Positions 51,626 through 60,063 of a stretch of DNA of 64,000 bases are shown here, piece by piece (position 1 is the stretch's first letter; each line of letters starts with the position of its first letter). This DNA comes from JBJGXI01 sp045635475 (GTDB lineage: Bacteria > Bacillota > Bacilli > Bacillales > Amphibacillaceae): assembly GCF_045635475.1 (NCBI RefSeq), contig NZ_JBJGXI010000005.1:85437-149436 (forward strand). The letters run 5' to 3'. Made by a program: the position numbers and the translations under genes. The notes beneath the pieces were generated by a model. The model ran no database searches. It worked only from the letters and a program-made list of their open reading frames with translations, and was not told the DNA's origin.

Positions 51626-52526
51626 GATTACCCCGCTTTCGCTTACAGCTCGTGGCAGTTGGTACTTGCTTGCTCATCAATAGACCAATCACTGTTACTA
51701 CAAATAAAGCTACATTAAATGTTAATGGATTAAAGGGGTGAGTAAGGTAGCTTGGTTCTGCTAGTAATGCTGACAGTGTTAAAATCGGAAAGGTAATCAA
51801 CTGCAGCATTAGCAAATGCCGTTTTTTCCGGTATAGCAGCCATAAAGCACCAAAGGCAATTTCAAGTACACCGATGGTTTGAATTAGCCATGTGTTGTCA
51901 TTCATAGATAATAAGCTGTCCACCATCGCCACTTCTTCTGGGTGCATGGCAACTAATTTAGGCACAGCGCCGTGATAAATCCAAATAAAAGCGAATAAAA
52001 AAGCGATCAGCCAATAGCTGAAGAATCTAATATATTGCGAGGCAGGGCTTTCTCCTTTTTCTAACCATCGTTTTAACACATCAAAGCTAAGCGCTGTCGC
52101 CCAACCAATCATTGGCCGAAAAACGAAAATATCAAAAAACTGCCCAAGTCCCCCAAAGTTAACTTTATAATCATATTGCGTTAAAAAGGTCACACCGTCC
52201 CCTTTAGGTATGTACTTCCAATATCCTCTTCCTTCACGAATAATTGAAAGCGACTGGTCGGTACCAAAATGGAGCGAAGATGTACGCGAATCGTCCTCAG
52301 CATGAAAGCTGCCAACACTTTTGCCCCATCCTTCAATAGCAAGACCAAATCCGATGTTTGTTTTATATGTAAATGCTTGTGGCTCATTTTCTTGTTTTGG
52401 TAAATATGTAATAGAAGAAAAACGCAAATCCCATTGCTCATGCAGCTTCGGATCTTGACTTGCCTCCCATAAGCGATCGATATCTGCTTCGATTGGTATT
52501 TCAACGTAAATTGGCTTTGATTTCAT
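51612..52526 (-). CDS. yndG: SRPBCC domain fused to DoxX-like membrane domain (YndG-like)
   Basis: A 304-residue protein. The first 150 residues resemble a polyketide-cyclase/START-like (SRPBCC) fold, from VEIPIEADIDRLWEASQDP through TFLTQYDYKVNFGGLG. The rest has four membrane segments in the style of DoxX proteins (about 165-290). It heads the yndGHJ-like set. The set may handle a hydrophobic compound or membrane redox state, but no function is established. Confidence 0.75.
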   Translation of the reverse strand: MKSKPIYVEIPIEADIDRLWEASQDPKLHEQWDLRFSSITYLPKQENEPQAFTYKTNIGFGLAIEGWGKSVGSFHAEDDSRTSSLHFGTDQSLSIIREGRGYWKYIPKGDGVTFLTQYDYKVNFGGLGQFFDIFVFRPMIGWATALSFDVLKRWLEKGESPASQYIRFFSYWLIAFLFAFIWIYHGAVPKLVAMHPEEVAMVDSLLSMNDNTWLIQTIGVLEIAFGALWLLYRKKRHLLMLQLITFPILTLSALLAEPSYLTHPFNPLTFNVALFVVTVIGLLMSKQVPTATSCKRKRGNHDDL

Positions 52527-52695
52527 GTAATCGACCTCCTATGTTTAGCTTAGCATAACCGTCAGAGAAAGTGGTCTTTTATGAAGTTCGCTACTTATCT
52601 TAATCCAAATTACAAAATTTAAAAAGCTATATCTAATTAAGATGTCTATTCTGTTTTACTAGTGCTCACTTCAATTGAATAGCAGTAATAATTCC

Positions 52696-53505
52696 TTATT
52701 CATCACTTGGAATTGTTACATCTTTTATTATGTTCACTTCCCATGAAATGATTGTTGTACTATCTCTTACGTTATTTTCTTTAATAGTTTCTAGTAATGC
52801 CATTATACCATCTTTTATTTGATGATTTTTCATAATATCATAGATCGCTTTAGGGTTAGAAAAAGGTTCATTAGGACATTCAACTAATCCATCTGTTGTT
52901 AATAATATTCGATTTTTCCCTTTTCTTAATTCTCTTAATCCACTACTATAACAAGGAACCACTTGTTCAAATGTGTTAACTTGTCCAACCCATTCGTAAA
53001 ATTGTCTTTGGTTAATTTGATATTGACCTAGTTTACTAAACTCTGGATGAAATAGGTATGAAATACAATCACCTATTGAAAACCACCACACATATTTATC
53101 TTTTCTCAGGACAATTAAACAAGCTGTTTCACCTTTTATTTTTTGACATTCAGCTAGAAATTGTTCTTCTTGAAATAAGTTTAGGATTGTTCCTTCGAGC
53201 CTTTTTAATGTTTGTTCATATGAAAGAAAAAATAAGGATTGTATATACGTTTTATACTTTGAGAATTGTTTTATTACTAACTCCGCACTTTCTGCTGAAT
53301 TATGTGCATCTAATATAACAACAAATTCCCAATTTTGTTTAATATCTATCCAAAGCAAACACCCATCTTCGTTCTTATACTGTCCTGTACTTGAATTTCC
53401 ACCATATCGTCCTAGAGATATTTGGTTAAAATTTTTGATATTCATATCGTCTACAAAATTTCTTTGACTTCCAACCCAACTGAACTCGATAATAGGATTT
53501 GTCAT
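52696..53505 (-). CDS. PP2C-like protein phosphatase
   Basis: A 269-residue protein with the PPM/PP2C layout: GQYKNEDGCLLW near the start, FVVILDAHNSAESAE in place of the usual DGHGG loop, GETACLIVLR, WWFSIGDCISYLF, LLTTDGLVECP, and a C-terminal DSTTIISW in place of DNxT. The main metal aspartates are kept but the DGHG motif is altered, so activity may differ. It begins four bases after the stop of the HIT gene and is under the same leader. Confidence 0.8.
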   Translation of the reverse strand: MTNPIIEFSWVGSQRNFVDDMNIKNFNQISLGRYGGNSSTGQYKNEDGCLLWIDIKQNWEFVVILDAHNSAESAELVIKQFSKYKTYIQSLFFLSYEQTLKRLEGTILNLFQEEQFLAECQKIKGETACLIVLRKDKYVWWFSIGDCISYLFHPEFSKLGQYQINQRQFYEWVGQVNTFEQVVPCYSSGLRELRKGKNRILLTTDGLVECPNEPFSNPKAIYDIMKNHQIKDGIMALLETIKENNVRDSTTIISWEVNIIKDVTIPSDE

Positions 53506-53508
53506 ATG

Positions 53509-53955
53509 TTAATTATTCTCCAAATATAGTTTAATACGATTGCATAGTTTAACAACTTCATTATTGTTCCTCATTGGTGCATCTTCCCAATCATAAACCT
53601 CCATTGGACCCCAGTATTCTTCTGGTGTATTTGGATAACGAGCAACTAAATGCATATGAAGGTGTGGAACCGAATTCCCAGAAACAAGTGAGTAAATATG
53701 CTCAGCGTTTTCAGAGTCCTTTAGAGCCTTGCTAACCCTTGCCATAATAACTCCAAATGCTTTTGCTTCTTCCATTGTCATTTCAGCAAGTGAAGGTGCG
53801 TGCCTTTTTAAATCAATCATAATATGCCCCAGATAATTTGGCTTACCATTTCTATCAATATGCCCCACATAAACATGCTCATCTTCATATATCATTACTC
53901 CAGACGTCCTAATAGTTCCAGTGTGCTTATTGCAAATAAAACAAGGTTCACCCAT
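53509..53955 (-). CDS. HIT-family nucleotide hydrolase
   Basis: A 148-residue histidine-triad protein: a zinc-like CxxC (Cys5, Cys8), the HIT fold, and the catalytic HLHMH at residues 98-102. HIT proteins hydrolyse AMP-linked compounds; Hint members split aminoacyl adenylates. It is the first gene after a T-box leader and is followed four bases later by a PP2C-like phosphatase. AGGGGGAA precedes the ATG. Confidence 0.9.
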   Translation of the reverse strand: MGEPCFICNKHTGTIRTSGVMIYEDEHVYVGHIDRNGKPNYLGHIMIDLKRHAPSLAEMTMEEAKAFGVIMARVSKALKDSENAEHIYSLVSGNSVPHLHMHLVARYPNTPEEYWGPMEVYDWEDAPMRNNNEVVKLCNRIKLYLENN

Positions 53956-53985
53956 TAGAAATTCCCCCTAAATAACTACTATTGT

Positions 53986-54235
53986 TAAAAAAACACAAAA
54001 ATCCTACTGTCTCATAAAGAGACGATAGGATTATTATCGTGGTACCACTCTTCTTGTTTCAAATATACAAAAATGAAACATCTCATTGACTTGATTACGG
54101 AAGTTAGCCGTATAGATTTATATTATAATCTATCCGCTCATAGGCAAGTTGGGGAGGTTATTGACTGTCTTGCAACAACCGACAGCTCTCTTAACAATAA
54201 CTCATCCTTAATACTCCTAATCAATGCGTTTGTTA
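53986..54235 (-). promoter_or_regulatory. T-box riboswitch leader (probable tRNA-Leu)
   Basis: The minus-strand RNA has Stem I with a distal GGTTGTTGCAA loop and AGAGAG bulge (54168-54196), flanked by GTTATTG/CAATAAC. K-turn-like UGA elements lie below a UAGG/CCUA stem, and AGUA faces CAA-CUU-G in the specifier loop. The T-box TGGTACCACG stands at 54038-54047, and a terminator hairpin at 54000-54032 ends in T-runs. I read the specifier as CUU (Leu), with low certainty. The UGGU bulge, pairing with a 3' ACCA, fits A73 of tRNA-Leu. The HIT and PP2C-like genes follow. Confidence 0.85.
54000..54032 (-). terminator. T-box attenuator terminator
   Basis: AATCCTATCGTCTC pairs with GAGACAGTAGGATT, followed on the minus strand by TTTTGTGTTTTTTT, about 45 bases before the HIT start codon. 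Confidence 0.85.
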
Positions 54236-54248
54236 TATATTTTTTAAC

Positions 54249-54277
54249 ATTTTATATATTACCATTCTATTTGTCAA
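54249..54277 (-). promoter_or_regulatory. Promoter of the T-box/HIT operon
   Basis: A perfect TTGACA (54272-54277) and TAAAAT (54249-54254) are 17 bases apart just upstream of the T-box Stem I on the minus strand. Confidence 0.7.
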
Positions 54278-54490
54278 TAATGTATTTTCCATATTCGACT
54301 AATGGGTATTGCTATTAAGATTAGTATTTTACACTTTAACTTAATTAAAAATCCCAAAAATTATTGGTGGATGAAATAAAATGACAATCAAATTGTTAAA
54401 TTAAAGCACTCACATAAGTAGAATACTTCACAACCATCACCATTTAAAAAGTGAAAAATACATAAAGCTTATATCTCAGCCCTTAATTGT

Positions 54491-54710
54491 CTATGGATTA
54501 TATCTATAATAACTAGCTTTATAGATATTTTGATTCTCTTTTATTGAATCTTTGTTAAGATAATATTGGGTTCTATTCGAAACTTGGCGAAGTCCAATCT
54601 GTCCTTCTCTAAGACCATGAGGATCTTGCTCACACATCGCCCAGTCGAGAGCTTCTTCACGAGATTTCAGATCTATGAACCAGTATCCAATAATCTCTAT
54701 CAAAGCTGTT
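54491..54710 (-). pseudogene. Truncated YciI-like (DGPF) fragment
   Basis: The first 40 residues (IEIIGYWFIDLKSREEALDW through GQIGLRQV) resemble the C-terminal half of YciI/DGPF-family proteins, which usually have GGYWIVDV..SKEEAI..A and a GEIEVRQV-like strand. The first half of the domain is absent, and the end changes to unrelated residues (YYLNKDSIKENQN). It is probably a remnant in an otherwise empty stretch. Confidence 0.45.
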
Positions 54711-54829
54711 TGATAATTAATTTCATCACTTTCCGTTGACCATTACAAAAATAAACAGTTATGCATTCCTTTTACTATATCTATAAACAAGAACAAAGCA
54801 AGACCTTTAACAAAATCTTTACACTAAAA

Positions 54830-54862
54830 CAGCCACTATCATCATTACAATAGTGGCCGCTA
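54830..54862 (-). terminator. Terminator after yqkE
   Basis: GCCACTAT pairs with ATAGTGGC around a roughly 10-base loop, followed by TGTTTTAG on the minus strand, just after the YqkE stop. Confidence 0.65.
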
Positions 54863-54869
54863 AACAAGT

Positions 54870-55100
54870 TTATTTAAATTTTTGCCAATCCAAATTGCTT
54901 TCTTCTAACAATTCTTCAAAGCTTTTGTTTTTCTCTCGTTGTTTTCGTTCTTCTATTTTGCGCTTATTCGCTAACTCCACTGCTTGCTGCTCCGCTTCTT
55001 TTAAGCTCGATTTTTTCATCGCTAGCTTATTTAACACATCTGCACCTAAGCGATCTTTTAGGGAACTCTTGTCATCTTGTTTGTTTTTTTGTTTACTCAT
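54870..55100 (-). CDS. yqkE: YqkE-like protein (DUF3886)
   Basis: A 76-residue, highly charged protein (SLKDRLGADVLNKL, followed by a Lys/Glu/Arg-rich helix). This is the DUF3886 pattern of B. subtilis YqkE, of unknown function. The start overlaps the yqkB stop by four bases. In B. subtilis it is close to yqkF; here a 21-kb accessory region separates them. Confidence 0.8.
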   Translation of the reverse strand: MSKQKNKQDDKSSLKDRLGADVLNKLAMKKSSLKEAEQQAVELANKRKIEERKQREKNKSFEELLEESNLDWQKFK

Positions 55101-55429
55101 ATTGTAACGTCACCTTTTGTAAGTTCTGTTTCTGGAATAAATGGATTTAAGATGCCATCAGGGCTTGATAAACGGAACTGATTGTTTACAAAGCTTAGTG
55201 TTAAATCTTCTGCAAAGAACACCTCTTGCAATTGATCTACATAAACCTCAAACTGATCGTTGTCGACACGTACATAATTGTCGCGCACTGATTTTATATT
55301 TCGTATCGTCGGCATGCCATTTACTCCACATCCACAACCTTCTGTATCATAAAATAGCAACAAGTTGTGCATGTTATCCTGTTGATCTATTTTATTTTTT
55401 GCTTCAGTTGTAATTGAAAGTTTCATCAT
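55097..55429 (-). CDS. yqkB: Iron-sulphur cluster biosynthesis family protein (YqkB-like)
   Basis: A 110-residue HesB/YadR-type protein with a GCGCGVNG cysteine segment (TEGCGCGVNGMPT) and a C-terminal FRLSSPDGILNP region, fitting YqkB. Family members bind iron-sulphur clusters or iron. The ATG pair at its start follows GAGGTG. It overlaps yqkE downstream, so both are made together. Confidence 0.85.
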   Translation of the reverse strand: MMKLSITTEAKNKIDQQDNMHNLLLFYDTEGCGCGVNGMPTIRNIKSVRDNYVRVDNDQFEVYVDQLQEVFFAEDLTLSFVNNQFRLSSPDGILNPFIPETELTKGDVTI

Positions 55430-55645
55430 CCATCACCTCTACCTATATTATATGATAAATGAAACGCAGGGTCAGGTTTCTTGTTCCATTACTTCATTTA
55501 CTATGGTGGTACTTCATTGATATAACGGTAACTAGAAAAAGTCGAAACAGCGAAACGACTTCATTTCTCCAATTAGTTTTATTCCTTCTAACATGTTTGA
55601 AAAAATTGTGGAACGAGAGACCTGACCCTTCGTTCCCCGTTCCCT

Positions 55646-56449
55646 TTAGCCTTTTTTGTTAAATTGATTTTTCAATAACCGTTCAAATAAGTGCGGAAAC
55701 AAGGAGTAGACTTTTGACCCGGCATCCATCCAGCCTGGCATATTAATTTCTCTTTTTTTTGTAAACAAGCTATTGACTACTTTTTTTGCCACTTGATCTG
55801 GGTCTAGCATGTAGCGTTGTACTGATTGTTGATAAGTTCCTTCTGGATCTGCGGTGGTAAAGAAATTCGTTTTAACAGGCCCAAGATTTACCGTTGTTAC
55901 ATAGACACCTGTGGCTGCTGTTTCTAAACGAAGTGCATTGGAAAACCCTAAAACCGCATGCTTTGTCGATGAATAAACCGCTGCTTTCGGTGTAGCGATT
56001 TTGCCCGCCATCGATGCAATATTAACGATGTGGCCGTGCCCTTGTTCGATAAAATGTGGTAATACTTGATAAACAGCTTGAATTAGCGCCATCACATTGA
56101 GTTGAAACATGCGATCCGTCGATTCCCAGCTTGCTTCATTTACATATTCAAATATGCCGACCCCAGCATTATTAATCAACGCATCAACCTTACCAGCATC
56201 GGCGATGATCTGTTGTAAGGTGGTTTTCCAGCTTTCCACATCAACTAAATCGGCAACATAGTACCGACATTCAACAGCAAACTTACGAGTAAGTTCTGTT
56301 TGTAATTGTTCAAGCTTCGTCTCGGACCTGGCTACTAAAATTGGATTGGCGCCACGAGCAGCAACACGTGTTGCAATTTTTTCACCAATTCCGCTAGACG
56401 CCCCAGTAATAATTATATTTTTATTATGTAATTCTTTCAAAAAAATCAC
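55646..56449 (-). CDS. yqjQ: Short-chain dehydrogenase/reductase (YqjQ-like)
   Basis: A 267-residue SDR enzyme. The Rossmann cofactor motif TGASSGIG is near residue 15, NNAG in LINNAGVG, and the active site Ser/Tyr/Lys is in IASMAGKIATPKAAVYSSTK (Tyr-x-x-x-Lys). It is expected to use NAD(P)H to reduce or oxidise a carbonyl or alcohol; the substrate is unknown. It follows the MBL-fold gene in the order found in B. subtilis (yqjP-yqjQ). Confidence 0.9.
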   Translation of the reverse strand: MIFLKELHNKNIIITGASSGIGEKIATRVAARGANPILVARSETKLEQLQTELTRKFAVECRYYVADLVDVESWKTTLQQIIADAGKVDALINNAGVGIFEYVNEASWESTDRMFQLNVMALIQAVYQVLPHFIEQGHGHIVNIASMAGKIATPKAAVYSSTKHAVLGFSNALRLETAATGVYVTTVNLGPVKTNFFTTADPEGTYQQSVQRYMLDPDQVAKKVVNSLFTKKREINMPGWMDAGSKVYSLFPHLFERLLKNQFNKKG

Positions 56450-56488
56450 CTTTTTGAATCAATTTCAGAAATCTCATTATGAAATTGT

Positions 56489-57445
56489 TTAATTTTTAGA
56501 ATAGTAACGTACACCTTGGATCATTGCCGTAGTAATCTTACCTTCCATTTCTAAATAATCCAATTGCCCAATCGCCTCCGACATCGTTAATCCAAATTGC
56601 TGATCGATCTGCTTCGGAAATAAGTACTGACAAACCTCAAAAGCTGTAGCACTTGTCTCCTGAACAAACGCCAACACCTTGGCTGCCCGTGCCTCCTGCT
56701 TTTCTAACCTGCTATAAATTAACGCTGTTGGATGGTTGATAACAGAACCATGCCCGGGAAAGACTTTATCAATTTCTAAATTCAAGCATTTATGTAAACT
56801 GTCTCGATAATCGATGAGCGGCTTTGGACGAGCTTGATTTGGCTGTTCTGCTGGTTCAAGCAATGGATTTGATGACGTGTTCGCCAATAACAAATCGCCA
56901 CCTATTAACACACCATCACGTTTACGGTAAAACGCCAGATGACTCGATGCATGTCCAGGTGTTTCGATCACGATAAAATCTTCATGACCAGGTAGCACAT
57001 CTCCTTCGACGAGCTCATTTGTCAACGCCGCTTCCCCAATAAAACGTAACGGAGCTCTTAACATTACTAAATGCTTTTTATAAGAATCCGGCACAGCAGC
57101 TTCCTTATATAAATCTTGAAAAAATGCTTGATAACGAGATAAAAAGGCTTCATCTTTCGTGAGCCAGGGCCGATTGTTCCTATGACCACATACAGCCTTT
57201 GCGTTTGGAAATTGATCGACTAAACCAATATGATCTGGATGATGGTGTGTCAAAATAACCTGTTCCACATCAGCTAAGCTGAAGCCGAGATCGTTTAATT
57301 GTTGCGTTAGCGCTCGCTTAGCAGCTGCTGTTTTCACACCTGCGTCAACAACAGATAATTGCTTCCCTTCTACGAGATAGATGTGCACATCACCTACTGG
57401 ATAAGGCGTAGGCACGGTGATTTGGTGAATAATATCAGTATTCAT
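56489..57445 (-). CDS. yqjP: Metallo-beta-lactamase-fold hydrolase (YqjP-like)
   Basis: A 318-residue MBL-fold protein with the metal-binding HHHPDHIGL motif (ILTHHHPDHIG), a later TPGHASSHLAF histidine and GGDLLL, and a C-terminal helical domain. Such proteins hydrolyse thioesters, lactones or similar compounds; the substrate is unknown. The ATG at 57443-57445 (MNTDIIHQI) follows GGGGG; an upstream in-frame ATG eleven codons earlier is less likely. Its neighbours match B. subtilis yqjP. Confidence 0.9.
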   Translation of the reverse strand: MNTDIIHQITVPTPYPVGDVHIYLVEGKQLSVVDAGVKTAAAKRALTQQLNDLGFSLADVEQVILTHHHPDHIGLVDQFPNAKAVCGHRNNRPWLTKDEAFLSRYQAFFQDLYKEAAVPDSYKKHLVMLRAPLRFIGEAALTNELVEGDVLPGHEDFIVIETPGHASSHLAFYRKRDGVLIGGDLLLANTSSNPLLEPAEQPNQARPKPLIDYRDSLHKCLNLEIDKVFPGHGSVINHPTALIYSRLEKQEARAAKVLAFVQETSATAFEVCQYLFPKQIDQQFGLTMSEAIGQLDYLEMEGKITTAMIQGVRYYSKN

Positions 57446-57522
57446 CACATATCCCCCTAACAATGAACCGTTATTCATTCTGTTTCTATTGTAGCTTTTT
57501 TTTCACCATTTGTCAGTGCTAG

Positions 57523-59157
57523 TTACTTACCTTCCTGAAAACATGCTTGAATAGTATTAGCGAGGATATGTGGTAATTGATCAAAACTATATGATAATTC
57601 CAATCGCTCTGTCCATTGATGTGGATCCTTTCCGAATGGCCCTAGGTTGATAATTGGCATCTTGAGCGCCTCCATCACCGCCTCATCAAGCTGATAGCCG
57701 TTGTTTTGGATTGGCAAATTGCTTAATAATGGCGTCAAAGAGCTTTGTGATGACACTGGACCAATAAAGCTCAAGTCAGACAGCCCCGGGAAAAACTCAA
57801 CTTCTTCAAGATCAACTAGAAATCTAGATTTAGCAAATGCTTGCGTGTGCTCAACAAGGTTTCGCACTAAGGCATCTTGTTTGGATGAAACTGCCGGATA
57901 AAATGGTGGACTGTAAAACAATACAATCATCGGCGCAAGATCCTTGCACATTGAAGCCAAGTCTTGTACGAGAATCGTAGAAAAGTCACGATCTCCTTTA
58001 TCATGATCTCGTTTACTACTTAGCCTATTTTGCCGACGCTTCACCTCGTCGATCCCATAGCGACTGGCAGCGAGTTGATACAATTCTTCATACATATACA
58101 CACCAATCTGATAGGAAGGAACCGAAAAATCACCTGCAATTTCACTATAATAGTTCGCTTTCTTCAAAAAGTGATCTTGAATTGCTTCACTTGCTTTTAC
58201 TGCGGCATTATATAACTTCTGATTGATCGTTTCAATCGACTGCTTTAAATATAATACGTTGTACATCGCGACAGCAGAAACCGGCGTTTGCACCGAATAT
58301 TCTTCCTTCAAATCTCGCTGCATCAAACTAACAGGTGGTGGCGTCACTTCCTCCCCCGCTTTTTCCACGAAAGCTTCATTCAATTCCAGCTGCTGCGAAA
58401 TAAAACTGTTCATCAAATTAGCATTCAGTCCAGCGAACGGCTCGCCCACATGTGTTTCCTTGCCATAACAAAAAAAGCCTGGAAGCACTTTACCGATCGA
58501 TCCTGTATACACATAATAACCGGGATCACCTGGATACTTACTAAAGACTGGCTCCCCGTTGATGCACAGTTTATAATTTAGTTTTTGTTGCTGTTTGATT
58601 TGCTGCAACGCAGGTAATGCCGTTAGCATCCCAAGTGAGTTCACCTCTTCATCTGGTACCGACACGAGCAAGATGTTTCCGTCAAAATCTCCAGCAATCG
58701 CTTTTTCAATCATCGATAAATGAATCGCAAGGCCTGCTTTCATATCCATCGCCCCTCTACCAAACAACCATTCTCCTGCTTCCAAGTCGGCCTGAACTTG
58801 CTTTGGTAGCTTATCTTTCTGTTTTAATAATTGCTTCGTTAACTTCTTTGGATCAAAAGCCAAATTTCTAAAAGAACCATAATCTTCCACAGAAACAACA
58901 TCAAAATGACTTAGCAAAATTACTGTATCACGCTGATCTGATTGCTTTACAAGAGCAGTGAGCAGCTGCCTTCCATCTTTTAGGGGATGAAGATTGACGT
59001 AGTTCGGATGTGCCTGAAAGTATTCTTTTTCTAGAAGTAGTGCATATAAATATTCAGGCAGTGCAAGTTCTGCTTCACTTCCAGTAATGCTTGGATAACC
59101 AACAAGACTGCACAGTAAATCGGTTAAATCCTGCTTTGTTTGCCAACTTTGTATCAT
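57523..59157 (-). CDS. yqjN: M20-family zinc peptidase (YqjN/RocB-like)
   Basis: A 544-residue M20 metallopeptidase-type protein, similar in length to B. subtilis YqjN (547) and related to arginine-utilisation protein RocB. Zinc-site motifs are SHFDVVS, GAMDMKAGLA (Asp), and the PDEEVNS acid. The middle has a long insertion with alternating charged helices. It probably acts on an N-acyl or peptide substrate in the cytoplasm. ATG start; promoter region shared with the divergent glycerophosphodiesterase. Confidence 0.88.
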   Translation of the reverse strand: MIQSWQTKQDLTDLLCSLVGYPSITGSEAELALPEYLYALLLEKEYFQAHPNYVNLHPLKDGRQLLTALVKQSDQRDTVILLSHFDVVSVEDYGSFRNLAFDPKKLTKQLLKQKDKLPKQVQADLEAGEWLFGRGAMDMKAGLAIHLSMIEKAIAGDFDGNILLVSVPDEEVNSLGMLTALPALQQIKQQQKLNYKLCINGEPVFSKYPGDPGYYVYTGSIGKVLPGFFCYGKETHVGEPFAGLNANLMNSFISQQLELNEAFVEKAGEEVTPPPVSLMQRDLKEEYSVQTPVSAVAMYNVLYLKQSIETINQKLYNAAVKASEAIQDHFLKKANYYSEIAGDFSVPSYQIGVYMYEELYQLAASRYGIDEVKRRQNRLSSKRDHDKGDRDFSTILVQDLASMCKDLAPMIVLFYSPPFYPAVSSKQDALVRNLVEHTQAFAKSRFLVDLEEVEFFPGLSDLSFIGPVSSQSSLTPLLSNLPIQNNGYQLDEAVMEALKMPIINLGPFGKDPHQWTERLELSYSFDQLPHILANTIQACFQEGK

Positions 59158-59238
59158 ACACTACCACCCTTTCATATTGACTTTTTTGTTAAAATGTACC
59201 ACAATCAGTAAGAATACCATGATGATGAGGTGATGTTA

Positions 59239-59988
59239 TTGAAATCGTTAGTATACGCCCACCGTGGAGCTAGTAAACTAGCACCCGAAAATACGATGCC
59301 GGCATTTGAACTCGCTCTTGAAATGGGAGCAGATGGAATAGAGACTGACGTACAGCTAACCAAAGATAACATTCCAGTCTTAATCCATGATGAAAATGTT
59401 CGTCGTACCACAAACGGTACTGGCTTTGTTCAAGATTATACGCTTCGTGAATTACAAAAGCTAGATGCTGGCTCTTGGTTTTCTAAAAAGTATAAAAATT
59501 CACGCATCGTTTCATTAGATGAATTTCTAGCGTGGATCAAAAACACAAATATGTTGATAAACCTCGAGCTAAAAAATAATGTCATCGATTATAAAGATAT
59601 CGAAAAAATTGTATATGACCGCATAGTCGCATATAATTTGGTGTTCCGGACGGTGATTTCTTGCTTTAATCCCAAAAGCATCGAACGCTGGAAAGACATC
59701 GATAAAAACATGGCAACAGCCTTTCTTACCTCACAAAAAATAAAAGGATTAATACCATTTACAGAAGAGCTTGGGGCAACAGGCTTACATATTCGCTATC
59801 GTTTGTTAAATAATAATCTTATCAAGCAATGCCATGAACAGGAACTTGCCGTCCGCGTTTATACAGTTAACCGGCCATCACAAATTATGCGCTGCTTTAA
59901 ACTAGGCTGTGACGCCATCATCACCGATGTGCCACAGGTTGCGCTTGAATATCGAAAAACCTATTTACAAAACCATCCTGTAAAATAA
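59239..59988 (+). CDS. Glycerophosphodiester phosphodiesterase
   Basis: A 249-residue GDPD of the TIM-barrel family that splits glycerophosphodiesters to glycerol 3-phosphate and an alcohol. The catalytic AHRGASKLAPENTMPAF and ETDVQLTKDNIPVLIHDE motifs are present. The TTG at 59239 is chosen because GAGG is placed eight bases before; GTG and ATG codons just upstream overlap the ribosome-binding site. It has no signal peptide, so it acts inside the cell. Divergent from yqjN. Confidence 0.9.
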   Translation: MKSLVYAHRGASKLAPENTMPAFELALEMGADGIETDVQLTKDNIPVLIHDENVRRTTNGTGFVQDYTLRELQKLDAGSWFSKKYKNSRIVSLDEFLAWIKNTNMLINLELKNNVIDYKDIEKIVYDRIVAYNLVFRTVISCFNPKSIERWKDIDKNMATAFLTSQKIKGLIPFTEELGATGLHIRYRLLNNNLIKQCHEQELAVRVYTVNRPSQIMRCFKLGCDAIITDVPQVALEYRKTYLQNHPVK

Positions 59989-60063
59989 TTATTGCTATCA
60001 TTTAATTTTTATTAAAAAGGATACAAAAACAGCAGGTATTTAAACTGTTGTAGGAGGAAAAAC

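Noticed and set aside
54073..54318. Plus-strand reading frame over the T-box
   Set aside because: It is opposite the T-box leader and its promoter; no ribosome-binding site and no similarity.
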